From: Acetobacter pasteurianus subsp. pasteurianus LMG 1262 = NBRC 106471
GTDB lineage: Bacteria > Pseudomonadota > Alphaproteobacteria > Acetobacterales > Acetobacteraceae
Assembly: GCF_000285275.1 (NCBI RefSeq)
Contig: NZ_CADO01000139.1
Coordinates: forward strand, 1-64,000
Length of the DNA: 64,000 bases
Direction of reading: 5' to 3'
Positions 1 through 8,716 of this stretch are shown piece by piece (position 1 is the first letter of the stretch; every line of letters starts with the position of its first letter). The notes beneath the pieces are model-generated. The model was given only the letters and a program-made list of their open reading frames with translations, had not been told where the DNA came from and did no database searches. The position numbers and the translations under genes are program-made.

Positions 1-113
1 GACTTTTTCATAATCTGACCCGATGTACAACCCTTCTGTGAGATTTCCGCGTCATGAGCCATCCCCTCAATCATCACACAAAAGAGGGAATCACAGAGAG
101 AGACCTAAAACCA

Positions 114-139
114 GAGGGTTTTTCGAACCCTCCATTTTT
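114..139 (+). terminator. Terminator-like hairpin before the barrel protein gene
   Basis: A perfect 7-bp stem (GAGGGTT, 114-120, with AACCCTC, 126-132) around a 5-base loop is followed by CATTTTTG. It lies about 75 bases before the start chosen for the first gene. It may end a gene left of the window, or act in the leader of the barrel gene; the sequence does not decide which. Confidence 0.5.
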
Positions 140-213
140 GTACAGAAACGGCTTTACCGCTTTTTTTGTGCGTGTGCGTCTGGGTTTCAACTTCATGCAG
201 GCGCTGGCTGATT

Positions 214-1809
214 ATGAGTAATTCCTTTGTCCGGCATGCGCGTTCTCATGCCACTTCAGTATGTCGCGGGTCTCGCGGGTTTGTTAAGGCAAGCTGTTCT
301 TTAGTCGCACTCGGTCTGGCTGCTTTTGCCGCACCAGAGGAGGTGCGGGCAGAACAAACGCTTGTTTCCATTAAGGGCATCACCCTTCAGGGTGCGTTGG
401 ATATTGGTGGGTCTGCTTTTTTCCTGCCCAATACCAACTTTGGCGCCGGGTCTTACGGCACCAAATCCTCTGGTGCTCTGGTGCGCCATAAAAACAGCAC
501 GTATGGCGAATTTTACGGCAAGCCCATGCTTATGGGGTCTTGGCAGACAGGCTGGGGCTTTACCGTTATTGGCAAGGCTTCTGCTATTGGCGCCACCACG
601 CTGGGTGATGGTGATGCGGAGGAAGTTTCTCAAACATCGGGTACGCCGCGCTCCATTTATCTGGAAGAAGCCAATCTGGGCGTAGAAGTGCCGCTCAAGA
701 TGGCGGGTGGTCACCAGATTCTGACAGTGCAGGGCGGCAGGCAGGCCTTTGCGGTGGATGATGGCTTCCTGATTGGTAAAGGCACCTACAGCGCGGGGGA
801 TAGAGGCGCATGGTGGTATGCCCCGCGATATGCGTTTTCTGGCCCCGGCGTGATCAAGCTGGAAGGTGATTCCGTGCGTGGGGATGTCTTTATGTTGGAA
901 AGCAATTCCGACAACGACATTGACCGCGGATACGATCGCCCCAAAACCAAGTTTGTCGGGTTTGATGTCTCCTGGTTCAAGAACAAACCCGGTGGGCATG
1001 GTGGGTCTACATATGCAGATCGTGCGGCGTATGTAACGTTAACCTACTTCCATGTGCGTGATGCAGATGGGTCATCTCATTACGATTATTCTACACGTGC
1101 AGATCGTAACGGCATGAACGTAGCGGCCTTAAGCTGGGGTGGCACGTTGTTTCCCGTCAAGGCGTTAGGAATTTCAAAGAACTTTACGTTCTATGGAAAC
1201 TTTGTATCTGAACAGAACAGCCACGCAGGCAATGGCTACAAATCTGTAGAAGCCTACGGCATGTTTTTCGAACCCGGCTATACGTTCTCCATGCTGCCGT
1301 GGAAGCCGCATCTGTTTTATCGGTACACGCGGTTTGGCGGCGGCAAGAATGCCGAAGGTTCGGTCAAGCGCAATTACGATACGTTCTTTTTGTATGATGG
1401 TAAGCGCTACACCTATGGCGGGTACTGGCCGGGTGAAATTGTGGGCATGTATCTGGCCCCGCTTTCTGATCTGGAAGTGCATCAGTTTGACCTAACAGGC
1501 ACGCCGCCTGTGCACCTGTTCCGTAAAAAGGATGAGCTCAAGCTGGGTGTCCATTTTTACGATCTCTCCCTGCTGTATCCCTCCGGCATGGGGCTGAAGA
1601 ACGTGGGCCGCCATGTTTCCAACGAAGTGGATTTTACGGCCGAATATATGCTGGACGAAACCACATCAGCCGCTGTTGCCGCAGGTACAGCCTTTAGTGG
1701 CCCGGCAGGGCGTGCGCTTTCTCGTGCAGGGGTACCAACGGGGTATCGCATGCACAATATCGGGCGGCATGCAGGCGTGCTGGAGGCCTATTTTTACAAG
1801 CATTTCTAA
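214..1809 (+). CDS. Outer-membrane beta-barrel protein (porin-like)
   Basis: A 531-residue exported protein. The N-terminus has a basic stretch, a hydrophobic core near residues 28-40 and a likely cleavage site after VRA, so I read it as a signal peptide. The mature part alternates polar and aromatic residues, is rich in Gly, Tyr and Phe, and ends in Phe after an aromatic strand, which is the usual C-terminal signature of outer-membrane barrels. Its length and pattern resemble large alginate-export or carbohydrate-porin barrels, but I recognise no substrate motif. The ATG at 214 is chosen because it precedes the signal peptide directly; the frame is open upstream to 166. Specific transport role unknown. 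Confidence 0.65.
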   Translation: MSNSFVRHARSHATSVCRGSRGFVKASCSLVALGLAAFAAPEEVRAEQTLVSIKGITLQGALDIGGSAFFLPNTNFGAGSYGTKSSGALVRHKNSTYGEFYGKPMLMGSWQTGWGFTVIGKASAIGATTLGDGDAEEVSQTSGTPRSIYLEEANLGVEVPLKMAGGHQILTVQGGRQAFAVDDGFLIGKGTYSAGDRGAWWYAPRYAFSGPGVIKLEGDSVRGDVFMLESNSDNDIDRGYDRPKTKFVGFDVSWFKNKPGGHGGSTYADRAAYVTLTYFHVRDADGSSHYDYSTRADRNGMNVAALSWGGTLFPVKALGISKNFTFYGNFVSEQNSHAGNGYKSVEAYGMFFEPGYTFSMLPWKPHLFYRYTRFGGGKNAEGSVKRNYDTFFLYDGKRYTYGGYWPGEIVGMYLAPLSDLEVHQFDLTGTPPVHLFRKKDELKLGVHFYDLSLLYPSGMGLKNVGRHVSNEVDFTAEYMLDETTSAAVAAGTAFSGPAGRALSRAGVPTGYRMHNIGRHAGVLEAYFYKHF

Positions 1810-1878
1810 CGAGAATTTCCCAAGACGTTTCGTTTTGGGGTAGAAACTTACAGGACAACAAGAATAAAGGATTTCCTG

Positions 1879-3249
1879 ATGCCCGAACCGACGACCCTTC
1901 CTGCGGGAAAACCCGCAGACGGGCTGCGTAATCGCCACATAGCCATGATCGCTCTGGGTGGCACTATTGGGGCTGGTCTGTTTGTTGGCAGTGGCGCTGC
2001 CATTGCAGCAACGGGGCCTGCGGTTCTGCTGGCGTTTCTGCTGGTAGGATTTCTGGTTATCCTGGTTATGCGCATGCTGGGGGAAATGGTGGTGGCGGAC
2101 CCCGGGCGCGGGTCCTTTGTGGAATACATTCGCGCCGCACATGGAGATAAGGTGGGCTTTACCGCAGGGTGGCTTTACTGGTTCTTCTGGGTGGTGGTGT
2201 TGGGAAGTGAGGCCATAGCCGGTGCCATTCTGTTGCAAGATTGGGTGCATCTGCCGGTTTGGCTGCTCTCTGTTGTGCTTATTCTTGTTCTTAAACTTAT
2301 CAACTTTGCTGCCCCACGCGTTTTTGGTGAATGTGAATTCTGGCTTTCCGCCATTAAGGTTTTCAGCATTATCGCCTTTATTGCCATTTCCCTTTTGTAT
2401 GCGGCGCATGTGTTTGGGCCGGGCGTTTCCGTAAAGGAAAATCTGCTAGGGCATGGCGGGCTTTTCCCGCACGGTGTTGTGGCGCTGCTTTCTATTATTC
2501 CCACCATTTTGTTCACCATGATGGGTTCAGAAATTGCCACAGTGGCCGCTGCTGAATCTCCAGAACCGGGTAAGAACGTGGCCCGCGTAACCCGCAGCCT
2601 TGGCCGCCGTATTACACTGTTTTACGTGGCCGCTGTGGGCATGATCCTGATTGTGGTGCCGTGGACAAACATTGTCGCCGGTAAGTCTCCTTTTGTGGCG
2701 GCTATGGATGTTATGGGTGTGCCCGGTGCCGGGCTGCTGATGCGCATTGTGGTGCTAAGCGCCATTCTCTCCTGCCTGAACTCCGCCATGTATATTACAT
2801 CGCGCATTCTTACAGAGCTGGCGGCTCAGGGTGATGCTCCGGGCTTTCTGGCACGTAGCTCTGCCGCTGTTGTGCCGCGTAAGGCCATTATCGTCAGCAG
2901 CCTTGCGGGCACGTTGGTGGCTTTCTCATCCATTCTGGCACCGGGCACCATCTTTGCTTTCCTGCTAAGCTGTAGCGGTGGCGTTATCCTGCTGATCTAC
3001 AGCCTGATTGTAACATCTTACATTGTTACGCGCCGTGCAGCGCGGCAGGCTGGCACAGAGGAAGAAAATTACACGCTGCCGCTTTTCCCGCTGTGCAATT
3101 ACGTAACACTTGCTGGTGTGGTGCTGGTGTTCGTGGCCATGTTGCTCAACCCATCCGAACGGATGACAGCTCTGGCAACAATGGGCAGCTCGGTGGTGTG
3201 CTACCTTATGGCTGTTTACTTTGCCACCAATAACAAGAAAGCTGGCTGA
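1879..3249 (+). CDS. Amino-acid permease, APC superfamily (AAT family)
   Basis: A 456-residue inner-membrane protein with about 12 hydrophobic segments. Residues 18-45 (RNRHIAMIALGGTIGAGLFV) are the signature first helix of the AAT family of proton-coupled amino-acid permeases (GabP, ProY, AnsP, LysP types). A GGATTTCCTG stretch ahead of the ATG may supply the ribosome site. The substrate cannot be read from sequence. A proline dehydrogenase gene lies 0.9 kb downstream on the other strand, so proline is one possibility, but this is inference from location only. Confidence 0.88.
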   Translation: MPEPTTLPAGKPADGLRNRHIAMIALGGTIGAGLFVGSGAAIAATGPAVLLAFLLVGFLVILVMRMLGEMVVADPGRGSFVEYIRAAHGDKVGFTAGWLYWFFWVVVLGSEAIAGAILLQDWVHLPVWLLSVVLILVLKLINFAAPRVFGECEFWLSAIKVFSIIAFIAISLLYAAHVFGPGVSVKENLLGHGGLFPHGVVALLSIIPTILFTMMGSEIATVAAAESPEPGKNVARVTRSLGRRITLFYVAAVGMILIVVPWTNIVAGKSPFVAAMDVMGVPGAGLLMRIVVLSAILSCLNSAMYITSRILTELAAQGDAPGFLARSSAAVVPRKAIIVSSLAGTLVAFSSILAPGTIFAFLLSCSGGVILLIYSLIVTSYIVTRRAARQAGTEEENYTLPLFPLCNYVTLAGVVLVFVAMLLNPSERMTALATMGSSVVCYLMAVYFATNNKKAG

Positions 3250-3263
3250 GCTTTGTATTTACT

Positions 3264-3297
3264 GAGTATTCCCGTTGTTTAGGGAATACTCATTTTG
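3264..3297 (+). terminator. Intrinsic terminator after the permease gene
   Basis: A perfect 10-bp inverted repeat (GAGTATTCCC, 3264-3273, and GGGAATACTC, 3282-3291) is followed by ATTTTG. The loop holds the stop codon of the convergent DUF1275 gene, so the hairpin serves the end of both genes. Confidence 0.8.
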
Positions 3298-3962
3298 TCC
3301 AGATGCAGGGCAAGAGGGTGGCGGCGCCAATGCAGCAGGCCACCCGCCGCAAAAACGGTAGCACCCGCCGCGGCAATACCAATTCCAACATTTTTATCAG
3401 AAACCAGAGTGCCAATGACGGCCCCCACAAACAGGCTGGCAATAGCGGCTAATCTGCGCCACGTGCCAGAGTTTGTGCCACCAGCCACCGTGCTGTTATG
3501 GGCCAGCCCGTGCAGCACCATAGTGGCAGCAGGCAGCACCATATCCGGTAGTTTGGCATGGCGCGTGGCAGAGGTTTGCAGCCCCATGGCCAGCGAGAGC
3601 ATGCCAAGCGTAATGTAAATGCCGCCTCTAAGCTGTGCGCACCACACAAACGCGGCTAGCCCCACAAGGCAGCCAACACCTAGCAGGATATCCCCCACCA
3701 CAAGGCGTGTATGGCGTTCTCGCCGTACCAGGCGGCCACCAATAATGGCCCCTGTAAAGTAGCAGGCAATGGCCTCCAGGCCAGAAAGAACAATGGCCTG
3801 AGACGTGGCAATGTTAACAGCCATAAGAATAATGGTGGCTGTCATATACCCTGCAAAAATCTTGAGATGCAGTAGGGATATGGCATCCAGCATGCCCATT
3901 GCCATTGTAACCATCAGAATGGCAATAACCAGCTTGGCATCATGTCCCGTACGGGCTGTCAT
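3279..3962 (-). CDS. DUF1275 (YoaK-type) membrane protein
   Basis: A 227-residue protein with about six hydrophobic segments. The order fits the DUF1275/YoaK family: an N-terminal MLDAISLL segment, then GYMTATIILMAVNIA, a small-residue-rich CYFTGAIIGGRL segment and a central GLQTSATRH. The family is a group of small integral membrane proteins of unknown function. The ATG at 3962 has AGGAGA at 3967-3972 and is preferred to an upstream in-frame ATG at 4010. It converges with the permease, ending within its terminator. Confidence 0.8.
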   Translation of the reverse strand: MTARTGHDAKLVIAILMVTMAMGMLDAISLLHLKIFAGYMTATIILMAVNIATSQAIVLSGLEAIACYFTGAIIGGRLVRRERHTRLVVGDILLGVGCLVGLAAFVWCAQLRGGIYITLGMLSLAMGLQTSATRHAKLPDMVLPAATMVLHGLAHNSTVAGGTNSGTWRRLAAIASLFVGAVIGTLVSDKNVGIGIAAAGATVFAAGGLLHWRRHPLALHLDKMSIP

Positions 3963-4112
3963 AATGTCTCCTCTAAAGAAAAAGAATGAAAAGAGAGGTT
4001 TTATGCGCATTTTTTAATAGAAGGATGCGCGTTATATCACCATCTCTGCTCACGAAAAGATGATCTCTGGTAAGATGAGCCATGCCCTACGCTGGAGGCA
4101 CAACCGTACAAA

Positions 4113-4143
4113 CAAAACCCCCGGCGCACAAAAACGCCGAGGG
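4113..4143 (-). terminator. Intrinsic terminator of putA
   Basis: Read on the minus strand, CCCTCGGCG and CGCCGGGGG pair around an 8-base loop and are followed by TTTTGTTTG. It starts about 25 bases after the putA stop codon. Confidence 0.75.
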
Positions 4144-4167
4144 CTGGGTGTATTCAGAGTAAGCTGA

Positions 4168-7100
4168 TTAGTTCAGCGTCATCAGGCTGGCATTGCCACC
4201 CGCTGCGGTGGTGTTGATGCTGCGGGACTGTTCTTCCAGCACCACTTCAACAGAAGGCAATGTTGCGCCCGTTACAAAGGCGGAAACAATGGGGCCATTG
4301 GCTTCAGCCAGTGTTCTGCGTGCGCTGCGGAAGATGGCGTTATCATCTTCTCCTAGCAGAATAGAGCAGGGCAGGGCCGTTGCGCTGGCAACCGGGCGAA
4401 TAGCCTGGCGCAGAATATCTGGCAGTCTATCCAGCCATCCTGTCAGTTCTTCTTCTGCCAGCACCAGTGCGGTGTTGCCACCAGCCAGTGCCAGAGAGAT
4501 CTGATCATACAGCCCGGCCAGCGTGATAGGCACACACAGCACGTTGCCGCGTGCGCTCAGGCGGTAGATGTTCTGCTCACCCACAGGGCCGGGAAGGATG
4601 ATTTCTCCGCCCACCAGCGGCAGGCGTGCAAGGTTGCCAGCAATCTGCGCGGCTTTGCTTTCACCCTTTTCACGCAGCCAGTCTGTCCACTGCGCCATTT
4701 CTGGCGTGGTGCGGCCACGCACAATCTGCGCCACGGTTGGGGCTTCGGATAGCAGGCGGCGCAGAATAAGCGGGCCACCCGCCTTGGGGCCGGTGCCAGA
4801 AAGGCCGCGCCCACCAAAAGGCTGCACGCCCACAACCGCGCCAATGGTGTTGCGGTTGACGTAAAGATTACCAGCCTCGACCTGAGAGAGCACGCTTTTG
4901 ATTGTGGAATCCAACCGGGTGTGCAGACCGAATGTTAGCCCGTAGCCGGTATCGTTAATTTCCAGCAGCAGTTCTTCCAGCTTGTCACGCTCAAAGCGCA
5001 GAACATGCAGCACGGGGCCAAACACTTCTGGCCCAATTTCCCGAATGTTCAGCACTTCAATAAGCGTGGGTGGCACGTAGCTGCCGTTGGCGCAGGCTTC
5101 TGGCACAGGCAGCGCCATAACCGGGGCTTTGCGGGCCTTAAAGGCGTTAACATGCGCGGTAATGTTGGCAGCAGCTTCCTCGGTAATCACCGGGCCCACA
5201 TCGCAGGAAAGATGCGCGGGGTTGCCAATGCGCAGTTCACGCATGGCGCCACGCAGCATGGCCAGAACGTGGTCTGCACAATCTTCCTGCACGCATAGAA
5301 CACGCAGGGCGGAACAGCGCTGGCCTGCACTATCAAAGGCGGAGGCCAGAACATCGGCCACAACCTGTTCTGCCAGTGCGGAGGAATCCACGATCATGGC
5401 GTTCTGGCCGCCGGTTTCGGCCACAAATGGCACCGGCTGGCCTGTGGCTGTGCGCCGTTCCAGAAGCTGACGGTTGATAATCTGTGCCACGGTGGTGGAA
5501 CCGGTGAACATCACGCCCATTACGCGCTCATCTGCCACGGCGGCAGCGCCTACGTCACCTTCACCAGTCAGCAGTTGCAGGGCTGCGGGGGGCACGCCTG
5601 CTTCTTGCAAAATGCCCACGGCCACGGCGGCAACAAGGGGTGTTTCCTCCGCCGGTTTGGCCAGCACAACGTTACCGGCAGCAAGGGCTGCGGCAATCTG
5701 GCCGATAAAGATGGCCAGCGGGAAGTTCCACGGGCTAATGCAGGTCACAATCCCTAGCGGTTTGTGGGTAGTGTTATCAAAATCCCGCCGGATAGTGGCA
5801 CCGTAATAGCGCAGGAAGTCTACAGCCTCACGCACTTCCGCCACGGCGTTGGGGAGGGATTTTCCCGCTTCACGCCCCAGAAGTGCCAGAAGATCATCCG
5901 TGCGTTCTTCCAGAATGTCAGAGGCCTTTTGAAGAATGTCTGCGCGTTCCGCCGGGCTGCGGTTGGCCCAGTCCTGCTGGCCTTTCTGCGCGGCATCTAC
6001 AGCTTTTGTCACAACATCTGGCATGGCGTAGGAGACCTTGCCCACCACATCGCGCCGGTCTGCCGGGTTGGTAACGGGGCGGAAAGCGCCTTTCTTTTTC
6101 ACGCCCACAACCATGGGGCTGGCTTCCCACGTTTGCGGGGCATCTTTAATGCCGGTTGCCAGTGCGGACAGAACCTTGTCATCCGCCAGATCCACCCCTG
6201 CGGAGTTGATACGTTCTGGCGCAAACAGATCACGCGGGTTGCGGATTTCTGTGTGCGGTGCGCCATAAGGTGTGTAACGGCGGGCCACATCAATGGGGTT
6301 TTCAATCAGGGATGAAAGCGGAATGGCGCTATCCCCAATCTGATTGACGAAGGAGGAATTGGCCCCGTTTTCCAAAAGGCGGCGCACAAGGTAGGCCAGC
6401 AGGGTTTCATGCGTGCCAACAGGTGCATAAATGCGGCATGGGCGGTTGAACTTGTCTGCCCCCACAACCTGTTTGTACAGCGGTTCGCCCATGCCATGCA
6501 GGCACTGGAATTCGTAAGAGCCCAGCTCGAACTTTTCCCCCGCCAGTGTGTAAATGGTGGAAAGCGTGCGGGCGTTGTGGGTGGCAAACTGCGGGAAAAT
6601 CACATCACGCGCGTTCAGCAGTTTGCGGGCGCAGGCAATGTAGCTGATATCCGTGTGGCACTTGCGGGTATAAACGGGAAAATCCGCCATACCTTCAACC
6701 TGTGCTTTCTTGATTTCGCTATCCCAGTAAGCGCCTTTTACCAAACGCACCATAATGCGGCGGTTGGTGCGGCGGGCCAGATCAATAATGTAGTCCAGCA
6801 CATAGGGGCAGCGCTTGCCGTAAGCCTGCACCACAAAGCCAATACCGTTCCAGCCTTCCAGCCCCGGTGTAGCGCACAGGGCTTCCAGAATATCTAAAGA
6901 GACATCCAGCCGTTCTGTTTCTTCCGCATCAATGTTCAGGCCGATATCGTATTTGCGGGCCAGCAGCGTAAGTTCCTGCACAACCGGCAGCAGTTCACCC
7001 ATCACGCGGTCATACTGCGCGCGGGCATAGCGTGGGTGCAGGGCAGAAAGTTTGATGGAAATGCCGGGCCGGTCATACACATTGTTGCCGGTTGCGCTGC

Positions 7101-7803
7101 GGCCAATGGTGTTGATGGCGTTGATGTAATCCTGTCGATAGCGTTCAGCATCATGCGCGGTAAACGCGGCTTCGCCCAGCATATCGTAGGAATAGGAAAA
7201 ACCCACGGCTTCCAGTTTGGCGCTGTTCTTGCGGGCCTGATCAATGGTCTGGCCCAGCACAAACTGTTCGCCCATCAGGCGCATGGCGGCATCTACGGCC
7301 TTGCGGATAATGGGTTTGGATGTGCGTTCGGCAAAGTTGAGCAGAGAGCTGGCCAGCGTGCCTTCATCATGCTCGGTCACCAGCTTGCCGGTCAGCGCCA
7401 GCCCCCATGCGGCGGCGTTGGCAAACAGGGGCTTGCCGCGTGCTACATGAGAAAGCCAGTTGCTTTCACCAATCTTGTCCTGAATCAGCGCATCGCGCGT
7501 GGCAACGTCTGGAATACGCAGCAGCGCTTCGGCCAGACACATCAGGGCCACGCCCTCGGTGGAGGAAAGCGAGAATTCCTGCACCAGTGTTTCCACCAGC
7601 CCCGGGCTGCGGCGCGCACGCAGGGCTTCGGCCAGTTTGGCAGCCATGCTGGCAACAGAGCCGTTTTGCGCCTCTGTTAATGTGGCATCTGGTGTCAGGG
7701 TTTCCACGCACTGGGCTTCGGGGCGGCGCATGGCTTCAATGATGGCCTGCCGAAGTGGAGTGCGGGATGCAAAATCAGGAGCGAACGTGTCTGTGGATGA
7801 CAT
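4168..7803 (-). CDS. putA: Bifunctional proline dehydrogenase / P5C dehydrogenase
   Basis: PutA oxidises proline to pyrroline-5-carboxylate with FAD, then to glutamate with NAD. The 1211-residue protein has the proline dehydrogenase barrel at roughly residues 240-500 (RPGISIKLSALHPRY near 250, VRLVKGAYWDSEIK near 353) and an aldehyde dehydrogenase domain at about 640-1100, with ETGGQNAM near 798 and the catalytic Cys in GQRCSALR near 828. A further C-terminal domain follows. It lacks the N-terminal ribbon-helix-helix DNA-binding domain found in E. coli PutA, so it is not expected to repress its own gene; the adjacent GntR-type regulator may do so. The start at 7803 gives the normal N-terminus; an in-frame ATG at 7893 adds 30 unusual residues. 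Confidence 0.95.
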   Translation of the reverse strand: MSSTDTFAPDFASRTPLRQAIIEAMRRPEAQCVETLTPDATLTEAQNGSVASMAAKLAEALRARRSPGLVETLVQEFSLSSTEGVALMCLAEALLRIPDVATRDALIQDKIGESNWLSHVARGKPLFANAAAWGLALTGKLVTEHDEGTLASSLLNFAERTSKPIIRKAVDAAMRLMGEQFVLGQTIDQARKNSAKLEAVGFSYSYDMLGEAAFTAHDAERYRQDYINAINTIGRSATGNNVYDRPGISIKLSALHPRYARAQYDRVMGELLPVVQELTLLARKYDIGLNIDAEETERLDVSLDILEALCATPGLEGWNGIGFVVQAYGKRCPYVLDYIIDLARRTNRRIMVRLVKGAYWDSEIKKAQVEGMADFPVYTRKCHTDISYIACARKLLNARDVIFPQFATHNARTLSTIYTLAGEKFELGSYEFQCLHGMGEPLYKQVVGADKFNRPCRIYAPVGTHETLLAYLVRRLLENGANSSFVNQIGDSAIPLSSLIENPIDVARRYTPYGAPHTEIRNPRDLFAPERINSAGVDLADDKVLSALATGIKDAPQTWEASPMVVGVKKKGAFRPVTNPADRRDVVGKVSYAMPDVVTKAVDAAQKGQQDWANRSPAERADILQKASDILEERTDDLLALLGREAGKSLPNAVAEVREAVDFLRYYGATIRRDFDNTTHKPLGIVTCISPWNFPLAIFIGQIAAALAAGNVVLAKPAEETPLVAAVAVGILQEAGVPPAALQLLTGEGDVGAAAVADERVMGVMFTGSTTVAQIINRQLLERRTATGQPVPFVAETGGQNAMIVDSSALAEQVVADVLASAFDSAGQRCSALRVLCVQEDCADHVLAMLRGAMRELRIGNPAHLSCDVGPVITEEAAANITAHVNAFKARKAPVMALPVPEACANGSYVPPTLIEVLNIREIGPEVFGPVLHVLRFERDKLEELLLEINDTGYGLTFGLHTRLDSTIKSVLSQVEAGNLYVNRNTIGAVVGVQPFGGRGLSGTGPKAGGPLILRRLLSEAPTVAQIVRGRTTPEMAQWTDWLREKGESKAAQIAGNLARLPLVGGEIILPGPVGEQNIYRLSARGNVLCVPITLAGLYDQISLALAGGNTALVLAEEELTGWLDRLPDILRQAIRPVASATALPCSILLGEDDNAIFRSARRTLAEANGPIVSAFVTGATLPSVEVVLEEQSRSINTTAAGGNASLMTLN

Positions 7804-7871
7804 GGGCTTTTCATTCCGGATTGGTGAGCCAGAACCGGGCCTGCCATGTGTGCAGGTAGTTTTGGCTTCAT
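7695..7871 (-). CDS. Possible 58-codon leader frame overlapping putA
   Basis: An ATG at 7871 is preceded by AGGAGGG, the best ribosome binding site in the area, with 9 bases between them. The frame runs 58 codons and stops 109 bases inside putA, in a different frame. The putA ATG at 7803 has no comparable site of its own. The product is rich in Pro, His and Ala and resembles no family I know. It may be a translated leader that couples to putA, or the strong site may serve a longer putA start; I cannot separate these from sequence. Confidence 0.3.
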   Translation of the reverse strand: MKPKLPAHMAGPVLAHQSGMKSPCHPQTRSLLILHPALHFGRPSLKPCAAPKPSAWKP

Positions 7872-7894
7872 AATGATTATTCCCTCCTGACATG

Positions 7895-7925
7895 ATAATA
7901 TATGATTTGCAACATAATATATTAT
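7895..7925. promoter_or_regulatory. Paired AT-rich boxes upstream of putA
   Basis: ATAATATATTAT at 7914-7925 is a perfect 12-bp palindrome. A near copy, ATAATATATGAT, lies at 7895-7906 in the same orientation, with starts 19 bases apart (about two helical turns). They sit upstream of putA and next to a GntR/FCD regulator gene, so they are candidate operator sites, the putA -10 region, or both. Confidence 0.4.
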
Positions 7926-8002
7926 CCAGAAATGCACAGGTGTTCCGCTCTTTAAATCCGACCTGTAGCGCTGGGGTTTTTATGAATTCCCGTGAGGGGA
8001 AT

Positions 8003-8716
8003 TCAGGTGCCTGTTGCGGCGGTTTTTGCGGCTTTGCGGCTGCGGAACACATCTATGGAAATGGCAGCCGCTTCCAGAATATGCGCGCGTGTGAGTTTGG
8101 CGCACAAATCGGCATCGCGGTTGCGGCAGGCATCCAGAATCGCCTTGTGTTCCAGATCTGTAATATCCTTGCGGCCCTCTATCACCAGATGCCCACGGAT
8201 ATAGCGATCAAGCCGCACGTGCAGGTCTTCTATCATTTCAAGCAGGCGGGGGCTGCGGGCCGAGGCGTAAATGGAATTATGAAAAGCCCGGTTGAGCGCG
8301 CCAGAGCGGATACGCCCAGAAGGGCCATGCACACCTTCTACAAAGGCTTCATACGCATCTTCCACGCGGGCAAAATCAACGCGTGTCATGTTGCGCACAC
8401 CTTCTGCGGCGGCGCGTTCCTCTAAAATGGCGCGGATCTGGGAGTATTCCAGAATATCCGACTCATTCATGCCAATCACCATCGCCCCTTTGTTGGGCAT
8501 GAAGGTGACAAGTCCTTCGGCTTCCAGATGTTTCAGGGCCTCGCGTACAGGAATAATGCTTACACCAAAGCCACTGGCCAGTTCAGATTGCGGCAGGGGT
8601 TGGCCGGGCTGAATCTGGTCTTCCAGAATGGCGCGGCGCAGGGCATCGCATATGGCTTCAGAAGCGGTGCCGTGGCCTGTTATTTCTGTTTTTGCAAAAA
8701 GGCTGGCTGGCAGCAT
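8003..8716 (-). CDS. GntR-family transcriptional regulator, FCD subfamily
   Basis: A 237-residue cytoplasmic DNA-binding protein. Residues about 15-80 form the winged helix-turn-helix (ICDALRRAILEDQIQPGQPL, then SELASGFGVSIIPVREALKHLEAEGLV). Residues about 90-220 are the all-helical FCD effector domain, with RAILEERAAA, FHNSIYASARSP and a metal-binding-type LEHKAILDA. FCD regulators usually respond to carboxylate ligands. It lies directly upstream of putA on the same strand, which suggests control of proline use, although the ligand is unknown. The ATG at 8716 is preferred because the family begins close to here; the frame is open to 8848. Confidence 0.87.
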   Translation of the reverse strand: MLPASLFAKTEITGHGTASEAICDALRRAILEDQIQPGQPLPQSELASGFGVSIIPVREALKHLEAEGLVTFMPNKGAMVIGMNESDILEYSQIRAILEERAAAEGVRNMTRVDFARVEDAYEAFVEGVHGPSGRIRSGALNRAFHNSIYASARSPRLLEMIEDLHVRLDRYIRGHLVIEGRKDITDLEHKAILDACRNRDADLCAKLTRAHILEAAAISIDVFRSRKAAKTAATGT

